A stretch of DNA of 64,000 nt, taken from contig KL647289.1 of the NCBI GenBank assembly GCA_000727475.1, positions 5,026,019 through 5,090,018 of the forward strand. The letters run 5' to 3'. How positions within the stretch are numbered: position 1 is the stretch's first letter; every line of letters starts with the position of its first letter. The notes below the pieces were generated by a model. The model was not told the origin of the DNA, made no database searches, and saw only the letters and a list, made by a program, of their open reading frames with translations. The position numbers and the translations under genes were made by a program. Shown piece after piece: positions 26,601 through 37,696 of this stretch. The stretch comes from Sarcocystis neurona (taxonomy: Eukaryota > Apicomplexa > Conoidasida > Eucoccidiorida > Sarcocystidae).

Positions 26601-29600
26601 TGGGGTGTCTCCTGCTGCTGCACCTCCCTCTGCTGTCGCTGTTGCTGCTGCAGGTGAAGACGCTCCTCCCTATCGCGTTGCTGCTGCTGATACAGCGCGG
26701 TCTCTCCCTCAGGCAGCTGCTGAGAGTCTTCCTTCTCATGCAGTTGCACGTCCTGTTCCTCCTTCTCATCTTCGTACGTTTCCTGCTCTCCCCGTACTTG
26801 CGACGCTTCCACCTTGCAAGTTAACAGGCTTCCCTCCCGGGGGAGTTGCTGCTTTCCCTGCTGTTGACTCAGCTGCTTTTCTTCTTCCTGCACCGTCTGC
26901 TTCTCGTTTTCCTCCAGCACCGCGTCCTGCTCTGCCTCCTGTTGCTCTGCCTGTTGCAGCTCGTGTTCAGCCTCCTGTTGCAGGATCTGCTGTCCACACT
27001 CGTGTGGCTGTTGCTGCTGTCCTCGCTGCCGCAGCTGCTGCTTCTCCGGCAGTTGCAGGTCCTGCTGCGGCAGCTGTTGTTCTTCTCTCTCTTTCTGCTC
27101 CTGTTGCTGCGGCTCCTCCTGCCGTTGCTGGTGCTGACTCTGCAGCTGTGTTTCCTGCTGCGGCAGCAGCTGCTGCTGATCGCTCGGTTGCTGCAGCTGC
27201 TGTTCGGTCGTTTGTTGCGGCTGCTGGTGGCTCGTCTGCTGCAGCCGCAGCTCGCCTCCCTGCTGCAGTTGTTGTCCGTCTCTATGTGGCTTCGTCTCTT
27301 CCCACGTGAAGGACTGTCCCTTCTGAGCTAGCTCCACCAGCTGTTGCTGCTGCTGCTGAGTTTCTTCCTTGTTCTTCCCACGCCCGAGGAACCCGCCCGT
27401 CCAACATTTGTCTGGCAGCTGCTGTTTCGTACCCAGCTGCTGCTGCTGATCGAGACTCTCCTTTGTCGGCGGCAGAAGTCCTTGCTGCTGAGGCTGCTCC
27501 TCACAACCCTGTTGCTCCTCGGAGTCCTGCTGCTGCTCAACGCTTCGTCCACGACGTCGTTGTATCAGCTGCAGCTGCTCGTGACTCTCGTGCTGCCTCT
27601 CCGAGAAGCTGGTCTGACAATGCTGTTGAGAGGTCTGCTGCTGCTGTTGCTGCGCCGCCTGCTGCGGCTGCTGTCGAACATTCCGATTTTGCCGCTGGGG
27701 CACCTGCTGCTGCTCCTGGTCGCGCAGATGCTCCAGCTGCTGACGTAGAACCACTTGCTGCTGCTGCTGCGGCTGCTGCGCAGCACGCTCTTGCTGCCGC
27801 TGCTCTACGCAGTGCTGCTGCTGCTGGTGAATCCGTCGCTGCTGCTGAAGCTGCTGGTCCTCGCGCTGCACGCCGGCAGCATTACGCAGGCGTTTCCTTC
27901 TGCGGTAGACCTCGTCTCGGGAGAAGACTCCGCCTCCAGCGGCCCTTCGTGAAAGTCCTGCAGTAGCAGCAGCAGCAGTCGTATCAACACATGCAGGAAC
28001 GACGCCCCCATCAACAGCTACACCAGCACCAACGTCGACAGCGGGAGAAATTGCTGCAGGCCCAGTCGCTGCACCAGTTCCTCTGCCTTCGACAGCAGCA
28101 GCAGGCGTGTTCGAGGAGCCACGTGGCCAGACGCCAGCGGCAGCAGCAGAGTCGGTTGCAGCAGCAGGTCTAGCCACGACGGCAGCAGCAGCTGCTGTAA
28201 CATGTCTCGCCATTCGGTTCTTCCGCAGCAGTTGCTGCTGTCGGTTTTCCGGAGACTGCGACTTTACACGCTGCTGTCCAACGGTGGCGCTCGCTGCTGC
28301 TGCGTCTTCCTCTCGGCCGGATCCCTGGCCGATGCCGCTCCTGCTGCGGGGACCCCTCTTCCTGCTGCTGCTGCACTCGCTGTCACGGATGCTGCTTCTG
28401 CTGCTGCTCGCGCTGTCGCTGCTGTTGCTTGTGTCGCTGCTGCTGCTGTCGCTACTGCCGGTGCCGTCGCTGCTGTCGCTGCTGCTGTCGCTGCTGTCGC
28501 TGCTGCTGTCACTGCTGTTGCTGCTGTCGCTGCTGCTGCTGCTGTCGCTGTCGTTGCCGCTGCTGCTGCTGTCGCTGCTGCTGCTGCTGTCACTGCTGTT
28601 GCTGCTGTCGCTGCTGCTGCTGCTGTCGCTGTCGTTACCGCTGCTGCTGCCGTCACTGCTGCTGTCGCTGTCGCTGCTGCTGCTGCCAGGGCTGCTGCTG
28701 CGGTCGTTGCTGCTAGTGTCGCTCTCATGCAGCCGATTGAAAGAGCACTTCCAGAACGTCTTGCTGGGGGAGGTGACCCGGCTGCTGGCGAGGCTTGGCC
28801 TGCTGCGGTTCTCACTTTTGAAAGCAACTGCAGCATCAGCAGCATCTTCTGTAGACCCAAGGCGCTGAAACGCTTGCTTGTTTCCCACTGGCGGCGCAGC
28901 ACCTGATGCACTTCCTTGTCTTGAAGTTCCTGCTGCTGCTGCACGTATCGACGCTGCAGTTTTCCATGAAGGCGCTTGCCGTCGTTTTGGTCTTGCTGCT
29001 CTTCTCGCTGTGGCCGTTGCTGATGCTGCTGTTTTCTCTGTGGAAAACGCTGCTGCCCTTTTTGATGCTGCTGCTGCACGAAAAACCTTGGACGCTGGTT
29101 TGCAGGAGATTGCTGCTGCAGCAGAGGCCACTGGTGCATCAGCTTCTGGCGCGGACGGTGGTGAAGCAGTTGCACAGCTTGCTGTTATTGGGCGTCCTGC
29201 TGCTGTTGCCGCTGGGCTTCCTGCGGCTGCTGCTGCTGCTGGCTTCTCTGCTGTTGCTGCGGAGGGACTTCCTATTTCTGCTGATGATTGGCTTCCTGCT
29301 GCTGCTGCTGGTGGGCTTCCTGCTGCTGCTGCTGGGTTTGCTGTTGCTCCTTGTGCTTCGGCTGCAGGTCGAGCTGGTGCTGGACCTCCCTCTGCTGCAA
29401 GACCTCCCCCTGCTGCAGCTACTCCTTCAATTTTCTCTAGTGTTCGTTTCCGGTTGGCTCCCGCCATTGTTGCTAATGTTGCGGGTAGTGCTGCTGCTGC
29501 TGCTGTCGCTGCTGCGGCCGCTGCTCCGTCGACCGTCCCAGGCTTCGCTCGATCTGCTACACACGGCAATACGGCAGCCACTGCACCGTGGGACCCTGCT

Positions 29601-32600
29601 GCATGTACTGCTGCTGTTGCCTCTTCTGTCGCTCCTGCTGCTGCGGCTGCCTCCGCCGTTGCTGCTACTGCGGAACATGGCGAGGAAATTCCTGGCGAGG
29701 CATCGTCCACTAGTGTCGGTGCTGCTGCGGCTGTTGGCGTTGCTGTTGCTGTTGTAGGCGTTGCTGCTTCTGCTGCAGCCGCTCCTGCTCCTTCTGCTGC
29801 TTGCGCTGATGCAGTTGATGCTGGTGATGCAGCTGCTCCGTCTTCTGCTGCTGCAGTGGGTGCCGCTGCTGTCATTGCTCTGCGTCGGGCAGCACTTGCT
29901 GTTGTCGCTGTAGTGAGCGCAGCTGTGTCAGCTGCTGCTGCTGTTGCTGCTTCTGTCGCGGCAACTGGTGACGTTCCGACGTCTACCTTTGAGGCCGTCG
30001 CTGCTGCTACTCCTTCTTCTGCCGGAGTTGGTGCGGCGACCGCGACTGCTGCAGCTGCTGCGTCCGTCGCCGGTTCTCCGCCTGCCGCTGGTGACGCTGC
30101 TGCTGCAACCGCTGCAGCTCCTGTGTCGGTCGGGGCTTCTCCTACTGCCGCTGATGACGCTACGGCTGCGACTACTGCAGCTGCTGCGTCCGTTGCCACT
30201 TCTCCTCCTGCCGCTGGTGACGCTGCTGCTGCAACCGCTGCAGCTGCTGCGTCCATCGGCGCTTCTCCGCCTGCCGCTGGTGACGTTACCGCTGCGACTG
30301 CTGCAGCTGCTGCGTCCATCGGCGCATCTGCTGCTGCCGCTGGTGACGCTGCTGCTGCGACTACTGCAGCTGCTGCGTCCATCGGCGCTCCTGCTGCTGC
30401 CGCTGGAGACGCTGCTGATGCGACTGCTGCAGCTGCTGCGTCCGTCGCCGCTTCTCCTCCTGCCGCTGATGACGCTGCTGCTGCAACCGCTGCAGCTGCT
30501 ACGTCCATCGGCGCTTCTCCGCCTGCCGCTGGTGACGTTACCGCTGCGACTGCTGCAGCTGCTGCGTCCATCGGCGCATCTGCTGCTGCCGCTGGTGACG
30601 CTGCTGCGGCGACCGCTGCAGCTGCTGCGTCCATCGGCGCTTCTCCTGCTGCCGCTGGTGACACTGTTGATGTGAGTGTTGCAGCGGCTGCGTCCGTCGA
30701 GGCTTCACCTGCTGCCGCTGGTGACGCTGCTGCTGCGTCCGCTGCAGCTGCTGCGTCCACCGGCGCGCCTGCTGCTGCCGCTGGTGACTCTGCTGCTGGG
30801 TGGTAGTCCCCGGGCGCGCTGCGTCGTCGGCGCAGGGCCGCAATAGCAGCAGCAGCAGCGACCGCTGGGGAAGGAAGAGGACTGCCCTGCACGTCGTAGC
30901 AGCAAGTCCCAGCAGCAGCAGTCCCAGCAGCAGACTTCGCAGTACTAGTAGTAGCATCAGGTGAGTACCTCGCTTGGGCAGCACCGGCAGAAGTGTAAAG
31001 CGTTTCAGAAGCAGCAAAAGAGTTGTCTGCAGCAGTAGCGCAGCCGGCAGCAGTGGCAGCAGCAGCAGCAGCTTCTGCATGAGAAATAGGCGAAGCAGCA
31101 CGTGCTGGGCCCTGCGTTCCACCTGCGCCGCTTGGACTTGCTGCTGCTGCTTCAGCCGGAGAGACAAACCCAGGAATACGAACACAGTTTTTCTCCTTCC
31201 GCTGCTGTCGCTCCGGCTTCTCTTCGTCTGCTGCTGCTGTTACCCGTGTGGGGTGGGGGTGCAGTGCAGTGCCTGCGACAGCAGCAGGAGGAACGCCGCC
31301 AGCAGCAGCAGCAGGAATGACCGCTGCAACAGGGTCCTCGACGATTCTACGCGCCGCACTCGCAGCGGCAACAGCGTCCTCATTCCTTTTCGGAGAATTT
31401 CCTGCAGAGCAGACCGCTTCCCTGCATGCAAAATTCTCGCCCCTGGAGTGTTGCCGAGCAGCAGACGGCCTTCTTGCTGCTGCTGGTGCTACAGCAGTGT
31501 GTGGGGGAAGGGCTGCTGCTCCTCTTGCGAGCGCTGCTGAGGTGTTCCGCGTTGCTGCTGTTGCTGCTGCTGGTGCCCCTGCCGCTTTGCCGTCTGGTGA
31601 TGCTTGGCTGCGTCTGTGTCGCAGTCGCCTCCGTCTGCGGAGCAGCAGCCGGATAAACGACTGCCGCTGTTGAAGATGCAGCTGCTGCTTCTTCAGCTGC
31701 TGCTGCTGTCGCTTAAGCTGGTGCAGTGTGGACAGTAGCAGCGCGCGAGCAGGCCGCAGCTTCTTGTCGTCGGCTGCAGCACTGCGTTCTCCATCAGAGT
31801 CTTGCTGTTGTTGTTGCTGCTGCTGCTGTTGCCGCCGTTGCTGCTGCTTCTCATTCTCTTGCACGTGTTGCCGCGCGTCCGATTCTGTCTGCAGCGCCTT
31901 CTGCCTCTGCTGCTGCTCTCGCAAGTTCTGTTGTTGCTCCGGAGGGCGAGCCTGCTCTTTCACCTGCTGCTGCCGTCCCTCTGCATGGCGCCACTGCTGC
32001 GCCTTCGGTTGCCTCTGCTGCTCCTCAGGCGTCTGCCAGCAGCAACAAAACAAAGGATAGTCATCAGCAGCAGTGGGCGAAGGGAAGCACGAGAGGTGCT
32101 GCTGCTGCTGCTGACTGTCTGCTGCGGCTTCGGAAGGGGAAGAAGAAGACGTGTCGTCACTTGACGTGCACCACGAACAGGAGATAAAAGCAGCACTAGG
32201 CAGAATCACTGGGGCAGGCAGTGGTGCAGACGCAGCAGCAGCAGCAAGAACAGCGGCAGAGGCCCCCTCCCCCTGCTGCGGAAGAAGCCTTCGCCTGCTG
32301 CGTGCGACGGAGGGCAGTCCTGCTGCTGTTGTCGCTGCCGGTCTCCTCAACGCTACGCTCCCGGCGTCTGTCGATTCCGCTGTTAACGAACGTTGTGCAC
32401 CTGCCGCCGTCGTCCTCGCCCCTGCTGCTGTCACCGCTGTTGCTGCTGCTCCTGTTCCTGCTGATGTCGCTGTCGCTGTTACTGCTCCTGGCCCTGCTGT
32501 TGCTGCTGCCGTTGGTGTTGCTGTTGCTGTTGCCGTTGCTGCTGCTGTTGGGGCTGTTGTTGCTGCTGTGGTTGCTACTGCTGGTGCTGCTGTTGCGACC

Positions 32601-35600
32601 GGTGCTGCTGCCGCGGTTGCCGGTGGTGGAGTGACTTCTTCTGGTAGTGCTTCTTCTGCTTCTGCTTCTGCCACGGCTGCGGCTGCCCGGCAGCAGTGCA
32701 ATTGAGCAGTACGGTAGGAAAGCAGAAGAGGAAGGCCACCGGCACGAGACGGCGGAGAAGAAGGAGATGCGAGGCGATGGTGCTGCTGCTGACGCAGCGC
32801 CGGCAGAGCGACGGCAGTGCTGCTGTCTGCTGCTGCTGCCGTTCCTCCTGAGGCAGCAACGCCGGCGCCGCTGCGAGGCATGCACCGTGTCGCTCCAGCG
32901 AGAGCGCGGGTCGAAGCAGCGGGTGAACGAGCAACCTTGTGTGCTGCTGCTGCTGCGGTGGCAGTCAAGAAACAGGCACCAGCACTGCTGTCTCCTTGCG
33001 CAGCAGCAACTGCAACTCTGCGGACAGCAGCCACAAGACTCTTCGTGGGAGCCGAAGCAGCGTCAGCAGCAGCACGACAGACGGCAGTAGCAGCTGGGAC
33101 ATCTTGTGTGGCAGCAGTCGTGGTAGCACAGGACTCAGCGGCAGCAGCAGCAGCAAGACCAGAACAAGTTGCTGCATCAACGCTGGAAGGGGGGAATGAG
33201 GACTCTGCTGCTGCTGCAGCAACAGCAGTGACAGCAAAGAGACCGGCCGATGCCGGCGAAAGAGGAGCAGCAAAACAACGGGACGGCGATGCAGTACTTC
33301 CTGCAGCGCCAGTGACAAGAGCAGCAGAAAGACGCAGCGAAGCACCCACAGCAGCGCCAGGACTGCAGGGTCTCGTACTTGCAGATTCAGCAGGGGAAGC
33401 AAACGAGCGCCTGCGTCGGAGGTGAGGAGAAGAAGCAGCGGCGCGAGAAGCCGCTGCTGCAGCAGAACGCAAGATAGAACTGGCCGCAGACGCCGGCGCG
33501 GAACGGGGCGTGGCAGTAGGACCTGCGGCAGCCGTGCCTCTGCTCACCTGCTGTCGCTGGTACTGATGCCGCGGTGCCTGTTGCGGCTGCTTCTGCTGGT
33601 CCTGTTGCTGTTGCTGCGGCTGCTTCTGTCGTTGCTGCTGCGGCGACTGACCCTCTGCCTGTCCTCGCTGCAAGAGGAAATGCTGCTGACGAAGACTCTG
33701 CTGCTGGAGCCAGTCCTGCATCATGTGGGAATGCTGCTGATGCTGCTGCGGTTTCTGCGGTTCCCATGGGTCTCTCTCGACGTGCTCCTTTTGCTGCTGC
33801 TGCAGCTGCTGGTGCTCGGTTCGCTTCGGCTGGTGGCTGGCTTCCTGCCACTGCAGCTGTTTCCGCGGTGACGGCGTTGTCTGCTTGACTTGTTGCTGCT
33901 CCGGCAAATGCAGATGACTTGGCCGCTCCTGCTGCTGCTGTTGCTGCTGCTGTTCTTGCCGCGGCTGCTGTTGTTGTTGCTTCTGAGACTGCAGTTGTGT
34001 GCCGTGTTTAGGCTCCTTAAATGCTTGCTGCTGCTGTTGCTGCTGTTGTTTTGTCAAGACTCTGTACTGCAGTTGCGAGAGCCCGCCGTGTCGCTCCTCG
34101 TGCTGCCGACGCGGTGGCGTTTCCTGCTGCTCCTGGTGCAACGGACGATCGCGCTGTCGCTGCTGCTGCTGCTTTTCTCTCGGCTCGACCGTGGGGAAGT
34201 GCGGTTCCGGTCCAGGAACATGCGCACAGGCATATTTGCTGTTTTCCTCCGCAACTGGCGAGCTGATGGACTCTCCGACGGGACGGGGGGAAGCAGCTGC
34301 CAACGCGGTGGAAAAGCCTCTGATACGTATCGGAAGGGAGACACTTGTTGCTGCTGCAGCAGCAGCGGCACCAGCAGCGGGAGACGCGTAAGCCGCAGGA
34401 AGGCCGGAAGCATGCGATGCAGCAGCAGCAGCAGCCGGACGTACAGCGGGAGAAGTTGACGACAAGGCGCTGTAGGAAGCAGCTGCAGGATCTTGAGCGG
34501 AAGCAGCGGCGGTGCTCCTCCGCTTCTGTGCGCCACTGCTGCTGCTGCTGGGACTGCTGCTGCTCCTGCTGCAGCTCCTACTGCAGACTTGTTTGATGTT
34601 GCTATTGCTGCTGGATTCTTGGCTGCTGCTGGGGCGTATGTCAGAACTGCTCTTGCCGCTGCCTTCTCCGCCTGGCTCTCTTGGCTCGCGGCCCCAGCTG
34701 CTGATGCTGGGCATGATGCTGTCGCTGCTTCTTCCGGTGGTGCTGCTGCGGCTCGAGTTTGCGCTGCTGCTGCTGCACATGCTGCGGCCTTGTTCTGCAG
34801 CGTCACATGGCTCGCGAGGAAGGGCGGCAGCAGCTGCTGGTGGTCGCTGCGACAGCTTCTCTCGCCTTGCACGGTGCGCTCCCGCAGGAACAGAAGCAGC
34901 ACAGGCCGAACCAGCGGCGGCAGCAGGAGCAGCTGCAGCAGCACGAGGGGCAGTTGCTGGTGCAGCAACCGCCGGAACAGCAAAACCCGACGAAGAAGCA
35001 GCCGCTGCAGTGTGAGGAAAAGCACCATTCGAAGAAGCAGCAGAAGCTGAGCTGCGGTGGCGGCCAGTGCCTGCCGCATCAGCAGCTGCGTTCCCCAGAA
35101 CAGCAGCAGCAGTGCTGCAAAGCCAGAGAGGTTTCTCCTCTTCTCGAGGTGCTGCAGCTGGCGTGTGCTGACCCGCGCGTCTGAGCGGATGTACGGCTGA
35201 CGGCTGCTGCTGCTGCTCGGACCGCTCCTGCTGCTGCCGCTGCTGCAGACGCTGTCGTCTCTGCTGCTGTGCTTGTTCTTGTTTCTGCTGAGAGTGCAGC
35301 TGCCCGACTTGTCGCTGCTGGGGCTGCTGCTGCTGGAGACGCTGTTCGCTTCTGAGTTCGTCTTGCTGCTGCGGCCGCTGTTTCTGCTGGTGTTGCATCT
35401 CCCGACATTGCCGGTGTCGGTCAGGTTGCTGCTGTCTCTGCTGCTCGGCTGGCTGCTGCTGCTGCCGCTGAGGAAGCACAGAGAGCGGCAGGGCAGCTGC
35501 TAGCCACCCGAAAGAAGGAGAGAGAGGGGCACCCGTCGAGGAAGGCAAGCAGCAGGAGGACGAAGCAGGAGCAGCTCCACCGCCAGTCCGGCCAGTAGCA

Positions 35601-37696
35601 GCACTCCCTGCGTCAGCAACAGCCACAGGATCGGCAGCAGCCGTAGCACCGGCAGCAGTGGAACCAGCCGCAGGAGCCGACCGAGCGACTGCGCAGGTGT
35701 AGGAAGCAGGAGAAAAATCAGCAACAGTGCCTCCCGGAGGTCTCACGAGAGCTGCAGCAGCATCGCCAGCAGCAGGAGCTGCAGACGTCCACGTCGTGCT
35801 GCCACGCGGCTTCCACTGTCGCAGCAGCTTGCTGCGTCTGTGAGGTGAGGACTGCAGCAGCTGCAGCTGCAGCTGTGAGCGCAGCAGCGCGGGGGATACA
35901 TCAGCAGGAAAGCTGGCCCCAGGTTGACTCATTGCTGGACTGGCTTCCGCTGAACTGCTGCTGTTGCTGCGAAGGCAGCTAGTACTGCTCAGCCCCCTAC
36001 TGCTGCTACTCACATCGCTATTGCTGCTGCTGCTCAGGACGCCACTGCTGCTGTTCACACTGCTACTGCTGCTGCTGCATGGACTCGTCACTCTGCAGGC
36101 GCTGCTCTGGGCCGCGCTGCTGCTGCAGCTCGCGCTGCTGCTGCCGCCGTAGGGGAAACCAAACAATGGCGCGCTTTTTCTAGACGTTTTCCTGGTGGTT
36201 GCTGACCGCGCAGCTGTCGGGCCGGAAACTCTGCGTCGCTGCTGCGTGGGCGAAGGAATCGCAGCATTGAAAGGGCTCCATAAATAGAAATCTTGTTGCT
36301 GCTGCTGCTGTTGCTGCTGCTGCTGTTGCTGTTGCTGCTGCTGCCTTTGTTGCTGCTGCTGCTGTTGTTGCTGTTTGTGCTGCTGCCTTTGTTGCTGCTG
36401 TTGCTGCTGCTGCTGGTGTTGTTGCTGTCGCTGCCTTACTTGCTGTTGCTGCTGCTGTTGGAGGTGCTGTTGCGGCTGTCGATCGTGCTGGGGTTGCTGC
36501 TGCTGTTGCAGCTGCTGCTGCCGTTGCTGTTGCTGCGGTAGTTGTTGCTCTTGGCGCTGCTGTTGGTGGGTCTGTCGCTGCTGCTGCTGTCGCTGCTGCT
36601 GTTGTCGCTGCTGGCCGCATCGTATCCCTGCGCCGCTGACCTCCCCGCAGACCGCTCCTGCGGCAGGATTTGTGTAGTCCTTTGCTGTTCGCCGCCAGCA
36701 GCAGCTGCTGCTACAAATTCTGCTGCCCGCGTCGCTCCGAGGAACCGTTGTTGCATGCGACGTCTCACTTTCGGCCCTGCTCCTCATAGTTTCGTCTAAT
36801 TCTCGTGCGCAGCAGGTCGCTCTCAAGAGAAAAGGGGAGCTGCTCCGGCTGCTGCTGCAGCCAGCAACCCCGGCTTCCTTGCTGCTTTCGCAGCTGCTGT
36901 TGCTGCGATGACTTTGAAAGGCAGCATGCTTCCCCGGCGAAGAAAACGGAGACGTGTTTTTCCTGCAGCCGCTGCGTCTTCTCTCTGTGAGCCTCCTGCC
37001 GCCCATGTCTCTGGCAGCAGCAGCAGGAGCAGCAGCACTGCTGCCGCTGCCGATAATCTTTGAAGAAGCGCAGTGCGCGGACCACCGGGAGCAAAAATGA
37101 GAAGCTGCTGCTCGTTCACCTGCCTGCAGTGCGGGGTCGCAGCCAGCAACTTGTCGCTCTCTCTTGCTGCCTCTGACGCGGCGGACGCCTTCTGCTGCTG
37201 CTGCTACTGCAGCAAAAGCAGCAGGCCCCGCCGTCCCAGACTTCTTCTCGCATACTGCTGCTGCTGCTGCGTCCAGGAGCGGCTCGTGTTGCGCGCTGCC
37301 TCTCCTTGCGTTGGCGTAGGAAGATCGCAGAAGCGTCGGAGGGGAAAAGGACTCCTGCAGCATTTCCTGCTCTTCCGGGTGCTGCTGCCGCCGCCCCACC
37401 GCTCGCGACGCGGCCGAAACTACTGCCACCGCTGCGCCTCCTGCCTCTGCTGCTGCCTCTGGGCAGTTGCTAGTGCTCCTTCTCTGGCTGCCCCTGTCCC
37501 ACCACCTGCCTTCTGCTGCTGCTGCTGCTTCTCCGCCGCCGCGCAAGTCGACCGCAAACTCGTGGGAACGTCTGCGCACACCTGCACGTGCAGCGTCTAG
37601 CCTTCCTCGAAAGAGTCGGGTCCCTGCAGCTGCCTCCTTTCTTCGGGAGAAACAATCCTTGCGCCGCACCTGCATGCGCGCACTTTTCTCTCTCAT
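5646..37696 (-). CDS. Giant low-complexity protein kinase, ~10,130 aa, two exons
   Basis: Proposed join on the minus strand: exon 1 37,696-9,636, exon 2 7,977-5,646. The frame stays open for 28 kb and then ends at a GT donor; the kinase C-terminal helix continues in exon 2, in phase. The start is ATG 37,696 (or 37,675): the open frame reaches 78 codons further upstream, but those codons only translate TA/CA microsatellite. Residues 1 to ~6,610 are Ala-, Gln-, Ser- and Glu-rich blocks without a recognisable domain. From ~6,617 to ~9,406 all the key motifs of a eukaryotic Ser/Thr-type kinase occur in order, separated by long repeat inserts. About 720 Ala/Ser/Cys-rich residues follow. All metal- and ATP-binding residues are kept, so activity is plausible. 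The kinase family is not assignable by eye. No signal peptide or membrane segment is evident at the chosen start. Further small introns inside the repeats cannot be excluded. Confidence 0.82.
7978..9635 (-). other. Intron of the giant kinase gene
   Basis: The donor is GTAGGA at 9,635-9,630, directly after CTGCAG; its TAG would otherwise stop the frame at 9,632. The acceptor is AAG at 7,980-7,978, or an AG at 7,958-7,957 that gives the same phase. The phase-2 end of exon 1 matches both acceptors. The intron is ~1.66 kb and holds CAG-rich DNA (8,030-8,530 and 9,060-9,600 on the plus strand) around a block of (TA)n/(CATA)n microsatellite (8,640-9,050). The splice is inferred from the missing kinase subdomain XI, which is found just past the acceptor. 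Transcript data are not available. Confidence 0.7.
9925..9985 (-). repeat. Polyglycine tract near the exon 1 end
   Basis: GGA/GGG codons give about 13 consecutive Gly followed by an acidic turn (DEEAQEPLPVPRR). It lies just before the last non-repetitive ~90 residues of exon 1 (RIWLWGEQHVYYSSYC and on), which fit the kinase C-lobe between subdomains IX and XI. Confidence 0.8.
20880..25700 (-). repeat. Ala-rich segment of giant kinase
   Basis: Roughly 1,600 residues, mostly Ala with Glu, Thr, Gly and Lys, read from both CAG-oriented (GCA) and CTG-oriented (GCT) tracts. One subregion around 23,090-23,900 is acidic, with Glu runs such as EEEEE. A hexamer-like repeat, AAAGRTSAA/AAAGQTSAA, occurs at 23,530-23,680. 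No conserved domain is recognised. Confidence 0.75.
25930..27880 (-). repeat. Long Gln/Glu-rich segment of giant kinase
   Basis: About 650 residues dominated by Gln with Glu, Arg, Leu and Lys, such as LQQAEQQEAEQDAVLEENE. Charged residues between short Gln runs and the near absence of Pro in the middle allow extended helix or coiled coil; a heptad test was not run. It sits between a Ser/Asp block upstream and an Ala-rich block downstream in the protein. Confidence 0.75.
28400..28725 (-). repeat. Ser-Asp repeat block in giant kinase
   Basis: About 100 residues made of Ser runs broken by Asp, with GND, NSSD and DSSD motifs, from AGC codons with interspersed GAC/GAT. The composition resembles heavily phosphorylated acidic Ser/Asp linkers. 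An internal duplication (SSSGNDSDSSSSSDSSNSSD) occurs twice. No domain is recognised. Confidence 0.8.
30032..30787 (-). repeat. Twelve-copy 63-bp (21-residue) tandem repeat
   Basis: A minisatellite with twelve in-frame units of 21 residues, consensus SPAAxGEAPMDAAAAAVAAAA. Variation concentrates at positions 5-10 and 18-21; the Asp at position 11 is present in every unit. Higher-order order is visible: the pair ending VAAAA then SPAAAADAPMD...VAAVT recurs, as expected from unequal exchange of several units at a time. Because 63 is divisible by three, copy-number change keeps the frame. Confidence 0.9.
36290..36625 (-). repeat. Polyglutamine tract in N-terminal part of giant kinase
   Basis: Sense CAG/CAA codons give about 110 residues that are nearly all Gln with scattered Arg, His and Lys, including an uninterrupted Gln run near 36,294-36,345 that ends at a DFYLW stretch. 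CAA interruptions are frequent, so this is not a pure CAG array. Confidence 0.9.

Noticed and set aside
9406..37600. Many long open frames on the plus strand and in other frames opposite the giant gene (up to ~390 codons, Leu- or Cys-rich)
   Set aside because: CAG/CTG repeats contain no stop in any frame, so such frames arise automatically; none reaches a tenth of the minus-strand frame and none shows domain motifs.
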